Source of the DNA: Rachycentron canadum
Taxonomy: Eukaryota; Chordata; Actinopteri; Carangiformes; Rachycentridae
Direction: 5' to 3'
Length of the DNA: 64,000 nt
Assembly: GCA_038496675.1 (NCBI GenBank)
Contig: CM076652.1
Span: forward strand, 11,015,212-11,079,211
The notes below the pieces were generated by a model. The model ran no database searches. It was not told the DNA's origin and saw only the letters and a program-made list of their open reading frames with translations. A program made the translations under genes and the position numbers. Position 1 is the first letter of the stretch. The number at the start of each line of letters is the position of its first letter. Shown piece by piece: positions 22,500 to 34,099 of this stretch.

Positions 22500-25380
22500 T
22501 CTTGCACGTAAAACCTCAGAATAATCTCCCTTGAGTAGAGAAATGTTAAGTTTTATTTTATCATGTCTAGACCAGTATTCTTGCAATAACACACTCCTTT
22601 CTTTTCTTCTTTGTTGTGCTGCATGCATTTTAATCTTTAGCTGATACACACTTTTTTAACTCATACCAAACTGAATGAGCCTGAATTAATTTTTTTTATA
22701 TATATATTTGTGCTTCACAAAGTGTTGCTCTGACAGTATTTTGAAAGTTTAATATCAGGCCAATGAAATTACTTTCAAGACTATTCGCTGAGTGTAGTTG
22801 AGGAAAGCTAATGTAGCAGAGTCTATCTGACAACTACTGCTATAGGCCAAGGAACCTGCAGCAAGATTTGACTTTAACTGGCACCAACTCAGTTACACCA
22901 GGTCCAGCTGAGACGAACCAGTACTAAGACGACGCTGCAAAACCAGGTTAAGCTTTTCTACTGCTGTCTGTAATAAGAGTTGATGCTCGATAGAGCTCTA
23001 AATTATTATTTCATCCTGGAGAGGTACATTGTCCTTTAGCACTTAACAGATGGATCCAATGGCCCAATGTAAGCTGGCAATAAAATGATATGACAGCAAA
23101 CAGCACTGACAGAGAGCTCGAGGATTACACTTTAATGTAAGCAATGGGTTTCAGCTCGGTTCAAGTGATGACAGTACAACCATTACATCTAAAGGGCCTC
23201 AAGTTTTTGTGAAAAAAGTTAATGTCGTCAAGGTTGTTGAGCAACAGGGCCCACGCTTTGCAATGCGATGGTAAGGAGCGACACACACAGTGAAGCAAAA
23301 ATCTGTCACAAACCAGACTGCCTCTTTTCGGGTTCAGCCTTTGCAGCCCATGACAGTTGTGAGTGGCCGCACCTTCGAAGGACCGCGCCTTTGTCCCTGA
23401 ATTGGCCCCACAGCAATAGTGGAGCAGCAGCGTCCTAAGCAGAGACGGAGAACAAAGTCACACCACCTGTGAGTGCAGTGCAATCTGAGTTTCTTTGGTG
23501 TTTGCTTTAGTAGCCAGTCTGGAAGCGCATGCATGTCAGTGCATGTCAGTACCTCCTGCTAAACTGTTTGTCATCCCCACATTTCTAAACACACAGGCAT
23601 TGCCTAAACAGCACAGTACATATTGTTCAGGTGGAAGAAACCATGCTCTTGGCTAAAAGGACCTTAGACAAACAAAGAGATAAGACCAGAGCACAGGCAA
23701 ACTGGCTGTGGGGACAACTGACTCAAATACTGATCGGCTACTGAGAGTTTTTCTGTCTCTGTCAATGTCTGTACCAGTTCCGTCAGTCAACTGTGTAACC
23801 GCAATCCCAGTGGATGGGTCCAGGCTAAACAATCATTTACAGAACCCTTAAGAATCAATTAATTAGATTTAAATAAACAAACATGAAATTCAGAAACGAA
23901 CCCCTGGCTTGATTTCACTCACTATTACTTAATAATGCATTCATGATGATTGACAGCAAAGATTGGTTTCTGGCTCTTCTAAACAAGCAACAAACAATGA
24001 ATGACGGTGGAGTGAGGGGCGAGACAGAAAGTGATGATGGTAAGGATGAGTGGTGGAAGGAGAGTTGCCCCAGGACCATGAAAGTAACATATCTGGATTT
24101 TAAAGGTGATTAATGTCTAAGCCCTCCAGCCTGCCATCCATACCTTTCCTTACCTTTTTGTCTCACTCTCCCTCTACATCTCTCTCTGTCTCCATTAAGA
24201 GTTAAAAGGCTATCAGCAGGGAAATTTAAACTGTAATTTGAAAGCTTTTCCGAATAACTTTTGACAGTCTAAAAGTGTCACACTATGCCACCTGCTGTGC
24301 AAACAAATGAGGGAAAGAAGGAGGCTGTGAGAAACTATACAGAAAGAAATGAGCAAGAGGAGGAGAGCAACAATTAGCATTCCTGAGGCTGCATGTGTAA
24401 CTAATTATGTGTGAGCATTGTGACAGGGAGGCTGTTGAGTGCAGTAATGGGATCCCTGCTGCTTAATGAACACGTTGCAAGCTTTTGTCTGAACTGAAGG
24501 AAAGAGACAATGCTTGATGACCACTGGCTATCCTGCAGACACAGTGTGTGTTGCATGTGTATTTGTGTATGATTGTCCCCTGTGTCTGCATGCCCCCATT
24601 GCTAGGGTCAGCGGTATGTGATTGAAAGCTAAAATACACTGTGATGGAGCAAGCCGTCATTCCCTAACGCCATTAACATTCCCCATATTGTTTGAGTTAC
24701 ACATCTATTGTTGAAGTAGGCTTGTGAATTAATTACCCATGAGAGAATTTTAAACTTTTCATGTGACTGTGTATAAATCAGTTCAGCTCTCCTGATAATC
24801 AGCATTATTGCCTGTCAATCACCGCTAGAAACTACACCCATTAAAGAGTAGAGCGAACAAATTATGTGAGGCAGTGGGCATATTGTTGAGCCTGTGAGAA
24901 AGCTGTCCACAGAAAAAGGGGAAGATAATGAGCAGAGTGTGGATTTAAATTTTGATTTTTGAACTCTACAGAGACTTTCCACTCATTGCCTTTATAAATA
25001 ATGATTGTTAATAGCCGTTGTTCAAGAGCCCCCCCTTGTTGGAGCTGTCTGGTGTTAATCAATAATGGTTGCAGTGTTTGCATGCAAAATATCATTATAC
25101 GAGAAATCAGCAGTCAAAGATCTCCTGGTGTGTATTGGTCAAAACAAAGAACACATAACAGGATTCATAAAATTAGTGAATTGATCATTTTTAGCCTTGC
25201 TAACAGCATGGCTCTAGGTTAGTTGGTCCACCGCTTTGGTCCAGACTGAAATATTTAACCAGCTATTTGATTGTCATGAAATAATATACATGGATTCAAG
25301 TGGTCCCATTTAACTGCCTTTGACAAGCCACAGATTTTTCCACATAAATTACGAAAGAAATTCCATCATGTTGAATTTAT
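22500..25380. other. intergenic DNA
   Basis: No gene recognised. The stretch at about 23240-23530 is GC-richer, with a minus-strand open frame (23334-23534) lacking domain features. Around 24100-24480 the sequence is ordered and free of simple repeats, and might be regulatory. Confidence 0.5.
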
Positions 25381-25394
25381 TTGTCCTTCATTTT

Positions 25395-25640
25395 GCTGGG
25401 CTATAGGGCGTTAGGTGGCTGTGTCTCAGCAGGTAGGGTGGGTTGTCCACAAATGAGGAGGTGGTACGCCAGTGTCCTTTGGCAAGATACTGAAACTCAA
25501 ATTGCCATTACTCTGTCAGTGTGTGTGACTGGTAGAAACACTGCATTTGTAAAACTGTGTTTTGTATTGTGACTATGGCTTCCGATGTAAAGCACTTTGA
25601 ACAGTCAATAAGACTAGAAAAGCATAAATTGCAGTGTGTG
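25395..25640 (+). mobile_element. tRNA-derived fish SINE-like copy
   Basis: The head (GGTGGCTGTGTCTCAGCAGG followed by GTCCACAAATGAGGAGGTGG) resembles the tRNA-like front of common percomorph SINE copies. The middle has CTTTGGCAAGATACTGAAA. The tail reads GTAAAGCACTTTGAACAGTC then AATAAGACTAGAAAAGC. The order and phrases match the family as I know it, with point decay. Confidence 0.7.
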
Positions 25641-25649
25641 AGAATGTGA

Positions 25650-27050
25650 AATCGTCTACATGTGGTTTGCAAAAAAGTGGAGAGCTAGGTAATGAGTTTC
25701 AGCTTTACTGTTTTGGTTCACTCACTACTACTGTCTTATATGTATGTTATTATTGATTTGCCTTAAAGATTTTTGCCAATGATAGCTATTTCAAATGCCA
25801 TCCCTGAAGTCTGACACGGCTAATCCACATTTCCAAAGTTCGACAATTCCTCTCATAGGGTAAAATATATACAATGTAGAGAAACTCCTCAAATACAATT
25901 AAGTCACCATAATCACTTTCTCGAGACGACAGCGAGAAGAGAAAGATTAATGGTGCGGAAGAACTGTGAGGGAGGGGACGTATTCTTCACCATCTTGCCC
26001 CTCTTGCTCACTTCCTTTCAGCCCCCATCCTTTTTGAACAGCTGAAAAGTCTGAGATACATTATTGGAGCTAATCAGAGTCGAATGAGGAAAGCGCTGAG
26101 GTGAGACAGCAGAAATTACCTCTCTCCTCAGCCTGCCTGTTCTCTGTGCCCTCTTTCACTGAGCCGCTGTCCACATGTTCTTTGATAAAGGTGGAGGGAG
26201 ATGATGGCGGTGGGGGCGCAGCTGAGGTGCAGTTACAAAGCTGTGACTGTTGCACTCTGAAGTGAAGAGGGTGATGAAATGATTCTCTAATACAACAAAG
26301 TGAGATTGAAAAATAAATTAAGGTTATAGTAGAGGCTGATTAAGACCTAATGTAATTTAATTTTTCTTCTTTGTTGTCCAGATGGTGGTAGTTCTTGCAG
26401 ATCTAGTCCAGCAACACTACACGTAATGAAAGACTCCTCAGTTAGGCTTATGCTCGGTTATGTGTGTGCCATGTCTGTCTGCAGTACTAAAAATGGATCA
26501 CAGCTTACTGGGGTTTGGGGAGTGGATGTCCAGAGGGGTAGTATATGCAGGTTGGAAAATAATTGAGCCTGTGCCCCAGTAGATTCCCTAAGTTGATCTT
26601 CCATTGCATGTTGTTTCTGAGCTGTAAAATTCATCATTTAAGGCCAGATCATAGAAAGATAGGGTTTGGGGAAGTTTGCTAAATTTGAGTTTTTAAGTGA
26701 ACTCAAAGGGCTGTTTGTCATATTTATGAATCATTGGTAGTTCATTGGCAGGCCAGCGCATGACGCCTATGGGTGTTTTTTTTTTTTTTTTTTTAATTTA
26801 AAAAAATATATGTTAGAGAAGTTGACACACCCACCCACACATTCATGCGCCCAAACAGACACACAGTCATTGCCCTATAATACGTGCACCAGTATGCTAT
26901 CACCTCTTCAGCATCTGTCACCTCAGAGGATGATCACCAGGTTTTACCAAGCAGTGACAACCCCTCTGCCCGTTCTCATTGTCCCTTTTGGCAGACCACT
27001 TCTCCCCCTGTCCCCTTGCATTAGCTATTTACACATGGTGCGCCTAGCCT
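25650..27050. other. intergenic DNA
   Basis: No exon recognised. Contains a poly-T run at about 26777-26795 next to A-rich DNA. The plus-strand frame at 26810-27052 is Pro/Thr/His-rich because it reads through CA-rich low-complexity sequence. Confidence 0.6.
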
Positions 27051-27059
27051 AGGGACGGA

Positions 27060-27310
27060 CAAGAGGGCTTAAAAGGTTCATTAGGATTTATTTTTGTTCA
27101 TTTTGTGGTCTGCCTATGGAGTGTTATGGTGGCTCCGCAGCAGGACTGACCCTGCGGTTCAAACGCTCTAACAGCCCATAAACACAGACAAGGCCTGCAG
27201 ATGACAGCCTGCCACAGCCCAGGCTCCGTCATCTGCAGCTCACCAAGCCCTTTAAATAGGTGTCTGGGGTGTAATCGTCTCTGAGGGCTGCCTTATGGGG
27301 AGGTGTATAA
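27060..27310. promoter_or_regulatory. possible conserved non-coding element
   Basis: A GC-balanced, repeat-free block with an internal near-palindrome (GGCCTGCAGATGACAGCCTG and TCATCTGCAG) and no splice-bounded ORF. It is suggested by texture only. Confidence 0.2.
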
Positions 27311-27892
27311 TAAAACCAAGACTATAAACCTGAGTGTAAGTGGCACAGCCTTGCCTGTGGCTCATGCTGCAACTTTTGAGCAGCAGCAGCAGCAGATTGT
27401 GGGCTGTGGTAGTCATATGACAGAGGGAGAGAGAGGGTGAAGAGTGAGGAGGGATGGGAAGAAGTAATGAAAGAGAGGCTTTATGACATTAAGAGATGAA
27501 GGCAGTAAATCAGCATTAATGTCAGACTGATGCATTCTCCGCACATTCTTCATGTGGGCTAGCATTTTGTCATCATTGTGAGGTTGTTCACCTGTAGCTG
27601 TTGCATACATGTTTATTTATTCATTTGTTTGCTTGCCCAACACATATGAATACAAAATTCATATGTGAGAGACATATACAGTATAGATGTGTCTGAGGGT
27701 GTGGTAATTTTTTTTTTTTTTTTAATATTATGGTTTAATAATTGCACATACAAAATAAGTATTGAAATATAGTTAAACAATACAAAGATTATACTGTCTA
27801 TTTACAGTATAGACAATTTTATCTAATAGTAATCATTACTGATCCAAATGTTTTTGACAACAGGGCATTTCTAAGTCACCATTTGTACATAC

Positions 27893-28547
27893 AATGCTGC
27901 GCAAAAGTCTTAGGCCACCCTTAGATTTATTGTTTTAGCAATGCTATAATGACCATATATAATTATTTCTCTGTCCCTATTATTAGAATAACCAGAAAAT
28001 ACGGGAAATGTGTATGCAGTATTAAGAAACAAAAACAAAAAAATCTGAAATGATGTGATTGAAAGTTGGTCTTATACATATTAGCAACCTTCCAATGAGT
28101 TACCTCATACAACATGTGTATGTAAAGCTCAAGGACGTATGGCACAAACGTGGTGTAATGGCGTAATGATATATTCAATGTGGCCTCCCCTTACACTTGA
28201 GCAATAGCAAGAACCTGGCTCTGTCACTGTTAACACCTGTATTTGTCGACTATCATATCAAAATGATGCTGTGACGCCATTACACCAGGTTTGCACAAGA
28301 CGTCCTTGAGCTTTACATACACATATTGTATTAAGTTAACTCATTGGAAGGTTGCTAATATGTATAAGACCAACTTTCAGATATCACATCACATAATTTC
28401 AGATTTTTTTTCTGTTTTTTAATACTGCATACACATTTCCCGCGTTTTCTGGTTGTCTCTTAAGAAAGTGAGAAATAATTATATATGGTCATTATAGCAT
28501 TGCTAAAACAACAAATCTAAGGGTAGCCTAAGATGGAAGTTCTTTGC
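27893..28547. mobile_element. fold-back non-autonomous DNA transposon with long inverted arms
   Basis: The left arm (about 27893-28170) and right arm (about 28271-28547) are diverged reverse complements of about 275 bp each, flanking a core of about 100 bp. Paired landmarks are GCGCAAAAGTCTTAGGC at the left end against GCCTAAGATGGAAGTTC at the right. TATATGGTCATTATAGCATT on the right matches ATAATGACCATATATAATTA on the left, and TGGTGTAATGGCGT at the inner left matches ACGCCATTACACCA at the inner right. The AAAAGTCTTAGGCCACC end is typical of teleost Tc1/mariner-related miniature elements. There is no ORF. Confidence 0.85.
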
Positions 28548-28961
28548 CTAGTTAACTAATATCCAAAAGTACAAGGTATCGCCTTATATCTTACTTACTT
28601 ACTTTAATGACAAATGTTGCTGTTGTACATACAGTGTTAAAGTCAGTAACTGCAATAAACTAAAGCAAGTGCTGGGTGCAACAGCTCTGGAAGGAGTTCC
28701 TCATATAATCAACTGTTTCCACAGCAGCTACATATATTACAGTATTATATGTGTAAACAACCACATTGGCTATTCTTTTATGGTGCAAAAAGCATTGTTT
28801 GCTACAGACACTTGGATGTTTGTTTCAGCCATGCTGTATACCCCTATCTGTAAATAACCATCTTGGCTATTCACCCCGGGTGCAAATACTGTTGTTGGAA
28901 TGGGTACATGGATGCACATAGCATCTGCTTTCATTTAATTCAGCACCATATTGAAAGTAAA

Positions 28962-29009
28962 ACATCACTGATTGGTCCTGTCAGTGATGACAGGACCAAT
29001 CAGTGATGT
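28962..29009. repeat. 22-bp perfect palindrome with 4-nt loop
   Basis: Arms 28962-28983 and 28988-29009 are exact reverse complements separated by GTGA. Each arm contains an inverted CCAAT core (ATTGG left, CCAAT right). Perfect pairing over 22 bp in otherwise diverged DNA implies recent formation or constraint. Confidence 0.95.
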
Positions 29010-29019
29010 AAACCATGAA

Positions 29020-30365
29020 ATTCTTGGTCTTAAGTTTCGACTCACTGAACTAATTTCTCTCTCAGAGGTTTACTTAGTTTAAGATTGTATTCCACCATAG
29101 AGAACTTGGCAGTTCTCTCCGTCTGACCAGTAATGATGTTTGTTCTGTTCACTGTGTTGAGCAGAGATGGTCTGTCCTAAGCCTCAGATTTAAAAAGGCT
29201 TCTTTTCCAGCAGCTGTAACTGCATACATCCTCAAGATCCAGCAAGAAGAATGGCTGAGAGCCATCTGCCAAAACCTGAACATCATAAGCAGCTGCTGCG
29301 CTTTTATGCATATGTTGATATATATACTTTTTTTTTTACATTATGTTGTTGATGTCTTGACCCCAGATGGAAGCATTCAAGTAGCAGGGAAAATAATAAA
29401 TAAGGGAGCCGAGGCTATTCACAGTCCTCCCACTGATTTATGAATGCAAATGTTGTAAAAGGGCTGGTGTAGAGATTTAACGAGCTGTGTGTATCTGGGA
29501 AGGAAAAATGACTGATGTGGTTTCTCCATGATGTGTAATAGTGATGGCAAGGGGGGAAAGGGTAAGGAAATGATGCACTGCGTCACACGACTAGTGGCAG
29601 ATCTTGTTTTCTTTCAGCTGCTGGATTGTAGCCGATTGTTAACCATCACATGGAATAGTGCTGCATTTGTAGCTCTTCCACCATATCTGCGTAATGACCA
29701 TCTTCCTGTAAAGGCTCCCTGTGAGAGTCATTATCCCTGATTCAATCGTTGATGACAGGGGAAGGAGATGGGGAGGATGGATGTAAGATGACAGGGACTG
29801 TGCTTTCAGATGTCCCCCTCATGTCTCTAGGGGGAAGACTCACAGCCCCTACTCTTACAATGAATCCACAGAGCAACAAAAGTAATCAGGCCTCTTCAGC
29901 GTCAAACTCAGGGATTAGGTTTTCTTTTCATGGGAAGCCACGTATTTACTCATTGATGTGCTCCTCGAAGGGCAGCAAGCTTAACAGTTGTGTACAAGAT
30001 AACATCCAGGTCGCTGGGGTCTACGGGAAAGCCTCCGTACATAGCCATCAATGCACAAATGTAAATATGATATTTGATTGAAAAGAGCTTATTTTAAACA
30101 AAAATACATTACGGAAAAAACCCATTCATATTTAAGTGCCATTCTTTATCATTGTGATTTCACAATGACCTCCATCCATTGTAATTTAGAGATATTTACT
30201 GAAATTACCCATGCTAACCAGCTTAGCCCCGCCCTGTCCTGTCCTGTCCCGTCTTGTAAACAACTGTGACTCTAGATGCCCCATGAGTCCGATGTCTAGT
30301 CTGCCCTCAGTCCTACATAAGAGGATGAAGAATAATAACTTCCCAGAGAGCTTGAAGTTAGTCTC
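29020..30365. other. intergenic DNA
   Basis: The open frame 29749-30081 (plus) is Ser/Asn-rich with no motif. No splice-bounded exon was found. Confidence 0.55.
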
Positions 30366-30369
30366 CTGA

Positions 30370-30640
30370 CTAGCATCAAATCAAGCCAAGTCATTTTATT
30401 TTCATGTAGCGCCGGTTTACAACAGAAGTTATCTCAAGGCATTTTCCAAATAGAGCAGGTCTAAACTTGCTCAATGAAATCATTTACAGAGACCCGACAA
30501 TTCCAACCATTCCCACAAAGACCAAGCACTTGGCAACAGTGGCAGAGAAAAACTTCCTTTTAAGGAGCAGAAAGCTTGGGCGGAACCAGACTTAGGGTGG
30601 GCGGCCATCTGCCTTGACCGGTAATCATAGGCATTATAGC
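30370..30640 (+). mobile_element. percomorph interspersed repeat fragment
   Basis: Ordered phrases such as TCATGTAGCGCC, AGTTATCTCAAGGCATTTTC, AGAGCAGGTCTAAAC, ACTTGGCAACAGTGGCAGAG, AAAAACTTCCTTTTAA, AACCAGACTTAGGGTGGGCG and GCCATCTGCCTTGACCGG match a repeat I know as widespread in spiny-rayed fishes. No coding capacity remains. Confidence 0.75.
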
Positions 30641-30832
30641 CTTTCACCGCAGCTCTTGGCAAGTAAAGAGATGCAGTTAGATGCCAAGATTGCAACTCTT
30701 ATGAAATCCCCTTTTCCAAAATGAATGAGTTTTTTAAACATGGGTAAGCCTGCTAATAAAAGCTAATTGACCCCTTATTCTCAGTCCAGTTTGCCTGTTT
30801 GTTTCGACTGAGGACACACATGCAGTTGCAGA

Positions 30833-30840
<8 letters not shown>

Positions 30841-30886
<46 letters not shown>
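30841..30886. repeat. (CA)23 microsatellite
   Basis: An uninterrupted CA dinucleotide array of 46 nt, preceded by an imperfect ACACACATA lead-in. Dinucleotide arrays this long are usually length-polymorphic. Confidence 0.98.
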
Positions 30887-30890
<4 letters not shown>

Positions 30891-30899
30891 GACTGTGTG

Positions 30900-33800
30900 A
30901 GATGCTTCAATTGGTGATTGTCTTTTTAAACCATATATAAAGGCTAAAGCTCACTCTGTCATCCCAGTGTACAGCGTAACTGTGGTCTTCGTGGTGTAAC
31001 TGCACTGTGCTGGACAGGTGACAGGTGTGTGTCTGTGCTCTGAGAGATGTGCTCTGCTCTGAGAAGCAGAAGGAGGATCGAACATCAGCTGGATCACCTG
31101 GGTGTTGTGATTCCATCAATGCCGATCGGAGCTGGAGTTGAATTTTGCCTATCCCTGCCTGACTGTCGCCCAGATAGTTACATCAGTAACTTAAGGCTTA
31201 TTTTATAACTGACTGATGCAGGATTTAGCTGGGGAGGCGGAGGTAAGGAGGTGAAATGCTGCCACCTATGGCTTTTGACTGAAGTAGCATGATCTTACAC
31301 ATTTTACCTAAAATATACAGTAAAGCAGGCCTGTTTTGAAAAAAAAAAGATTCATTTTTTTATGTTAAGTTGAAAGGCATCATTTCCACATTTAACCCAC
31401 AAAAACCAACCCTGTAACCTCTGAATTATGAATCTGCATTATAGATTTACATTCACTGAAAAATTGAATGCCAAGGCAGGAAGTAATGTGACTTTCAGTA
31501 AGTAAGAACTCGACTGACAGTACAGGTTCTTCCCAATGGGATATTGGTTATTATTGATAGTTATGGTATCCATTGATATGTAACTAATCCTGGCTAAGTG
31601 GTTTTGGATGTGTTAAAATAACCATAACTTAATCATGCCTCAGTTTACATATAGTTTTTTTAAGCATTAAATGAACATTTTACAAATATAAGTCAAGTAA
31701 GACCATTCTGTTTGATGGGATGACGGAAACTGTAATGTGGAAGGCATTATGCTTCCCCCAAAATGCATTTTACATGATGAATGTAAATTCCTATGAGAAA
31801 AGACTGGAGGAATTATGCCACATTTGTGAGTGCAGCTGGAGATGTTTGTATACGCATTAGCTAAAATATTTTGCTCTGACTGCCTAGAATTTAGTGCATT
31901 CTGTTCAGAAGTTGTTGCTGTGTCTCTTGTTTTCTTTTTACAGCTGGCTGAGTTGCTCTGCTGCTGGGGAGCCATGTCTTCTTGCTGCACCGCCAAGCCG
32001 TGCCTGCTGACTCTGTACTTTGTCAAAGTGGTTCTGTATTTAATGCCATTCTCTATAGTCAGGTAATCTGCCACTCTGTTCTGTCTTTCTGGGGGCTGCG
32101 CGCCGCTGCATTTAGCTTTGTGCTTTTCTCTTTGTGTTAAAATTACAGCTGAATGTTGGTAAAGTGTTGAGATTTGGTTCGGTTTCATTGGTTTCAGGGT
32201 CCTACTGAGGCCAAAAAAAAAAAGAACTGGTGTCAGGATTACTTAAGAGAGGAGGAGAGCTGTTTTTCCTCTGCTTATCTCTTGGCTTTGTAGAATTTTG
32301 TGATGACAGAAATGATGTATTTTGTTGTTTTGACATGTGGCCATTTCTGATGCGTTTGTCTGAATCCAGTTCAGCAATAACTATGTGCTACGCACTTGCA
32401 GAAAGGCAAAAATTCCAACTTAGCACTTAGCATTCGTATCACTGGCAAAGAATTGAAACCCTCATTACCATGAAGAGAAATGAAACAGGAGCACACAGCT
32501 GCATTTTAGCTGCAGTTTATTGGGATTTGACACAATGTGTTTTAACAGCATATGTCACTGGGGCTTAATGAAAATGTTACTCTTTTCACCCAATAAATTA
32601 TAGTTTACTTCTCATTTATATCAAAAACCTCCTTCTCGGAGGACACCAGTCCACAGCAGTCTGAAGCGCAAGCTATAGAGCTTTGTGATCACAGCATGCT
32701 CATTCAGAATTGGTTCAATTTCATATTTCAAACTGGAATTTGAGCTTTAAATTCAAAGAATGTCCTGCACGCCTTCGCTCTATTTTCATCTGATGCATGA
32801 TACAGCTCTCATTACATTGGGGCTCAGTACAAAACTATAACATTAGTGTGTAGATGGCTGCGGTGTTAACAGTTATTTAATTTGAGTGTTTGCAATTTAA
32901 AAGTATGTAATATTTCCCTGAGATGTGGGATCTCATCATTTTAATGTTATTTTTTTTTTGTTTGTTTTTTTTTCTGTTTACTGCCACCAAACTTTTGCTT
33001 TCATTTCTCTCCGCAGTAATGCCAGACCTCATGCAGTTATTGTATTGATTTTTTGGTGTGTGGACTGGGTGAATGCAGAGCTCTCTATCAGCCTATTCAT
33101 GTTTGAACTCTTATAAAAGTCCTTGCCTATAAGCAGTGGTCTGGCTCTAAAGAGTAAAAAGTATTGTTATAGAGAAAGGTTACTTCGATTGGGGAAAAGG
33201 TAAAAATGTAGGAGACCAGCTATAAGATATACATTATGAATACTATGAATTGTGGTCACAGAAGCGCAATTACTCATAGTCTCAGAGGTGATGTCCTCTT
33301 TGCAGAATAGCAATCCATTATCTTTGACTTTGTTAATCTGTTAATCTGGGAAAAACAATTCATTGGAATGATAACAAAATGTCCATAATTAGCAGTAGCA
33401 AGGTAGTGACAAGGATCTTCAACCTGATTCTTTCTCTGTAGGGCCTGTTTCTGCTTACAGCATGATAGTCATTAGGCAGGGAGTGCAGGTTGTTGATGAT
33501 TGGCTGGCTTTGGCTCAGCTGACTATACAGCAACACTTATCTGATTGCCATGGAGATGGTTCTATCAAAGGCACCAATCGGGGGAGCTTTGCCCTGCAGA
33601 AATCAAATAAGATATGTATGCTTAGTAGCATCTCTGCAGATTAGGCGGCTGAATAAAGAGAGAACTATGAAGGAGATAGAACAGGTGTGAGATAAAATGG
33701 CACACTGGAGGAATATCTCCTGCAGGCCTTGACAACTTGCATGCATTAACACACACACTCACACACACACAAACATATGCACACATGCTATTATTCTCTC

Positions 33801-34040
33801 TGCAACACCTGCATGCACACAAACATGCAGGTAACTAACACCATGAAGTTGGAATAAAAGAAAAAAAAAAAGAAAAAGAAACTCATGCCAGGTATATGAC
33901 TGGAAAGTAAAAGATGTTAGAGGTAAAAGAGATCGGGGAGGGTGGGAGGAAGGAAAATTGCCTTTATTAATAAATAGCATCTGAAGCTTTGTTTATGACC
34001 TTGAAAGTCTCATTGCTGCTTCACCTCACTTGATTCCATT
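30900..34040. other. intergenic DNA with one exon-like block
   Basis: Apart from 31944-32062, no coding candidate was found. The 173-codon minus-strand frame at 31667-32188 has random composition. CA-rich DNA occurs at about 33748-33785. Confidence 0.5.
31944..32062 (+). CDS. weak exon-like block, hydrophobic, unknown
   Basis: Bounded by an acceptor (TTTTCTTTTTACAG) and a donor (ATAGTCAG|GTAATC), 119 nt. One frame stays open: LAELLCCWGAMSSCCTAKP, then CLLTLYFVKVVLYLMPFSI. The Cys-rich run followed by a hydrophobic stretch could be membrane-associated, but there is no partner exon or family match. Confidence 0.2.

Positions 34041-34044
<4 letters not shown>

Positions 34045-34092
<48 letters not shown>
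34045..34092. repeat. (CA)24 microsatellite
   Basis: An uninterrupted 48-nt CA array. GCGC flanks on both sides hint at Z-DNA-prone sequence. Confidence 0.98.
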
Positions 34093-34093
<1 letters not shown>

Positions 34094-34099
34094 GCGCAC

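Noticed and set aside
31667..32188. 173-codon minus-strand open frame
   Set aside because: The longest frame in the window, but with random composition, no motif, no good start and no splice-compatible neighbours.
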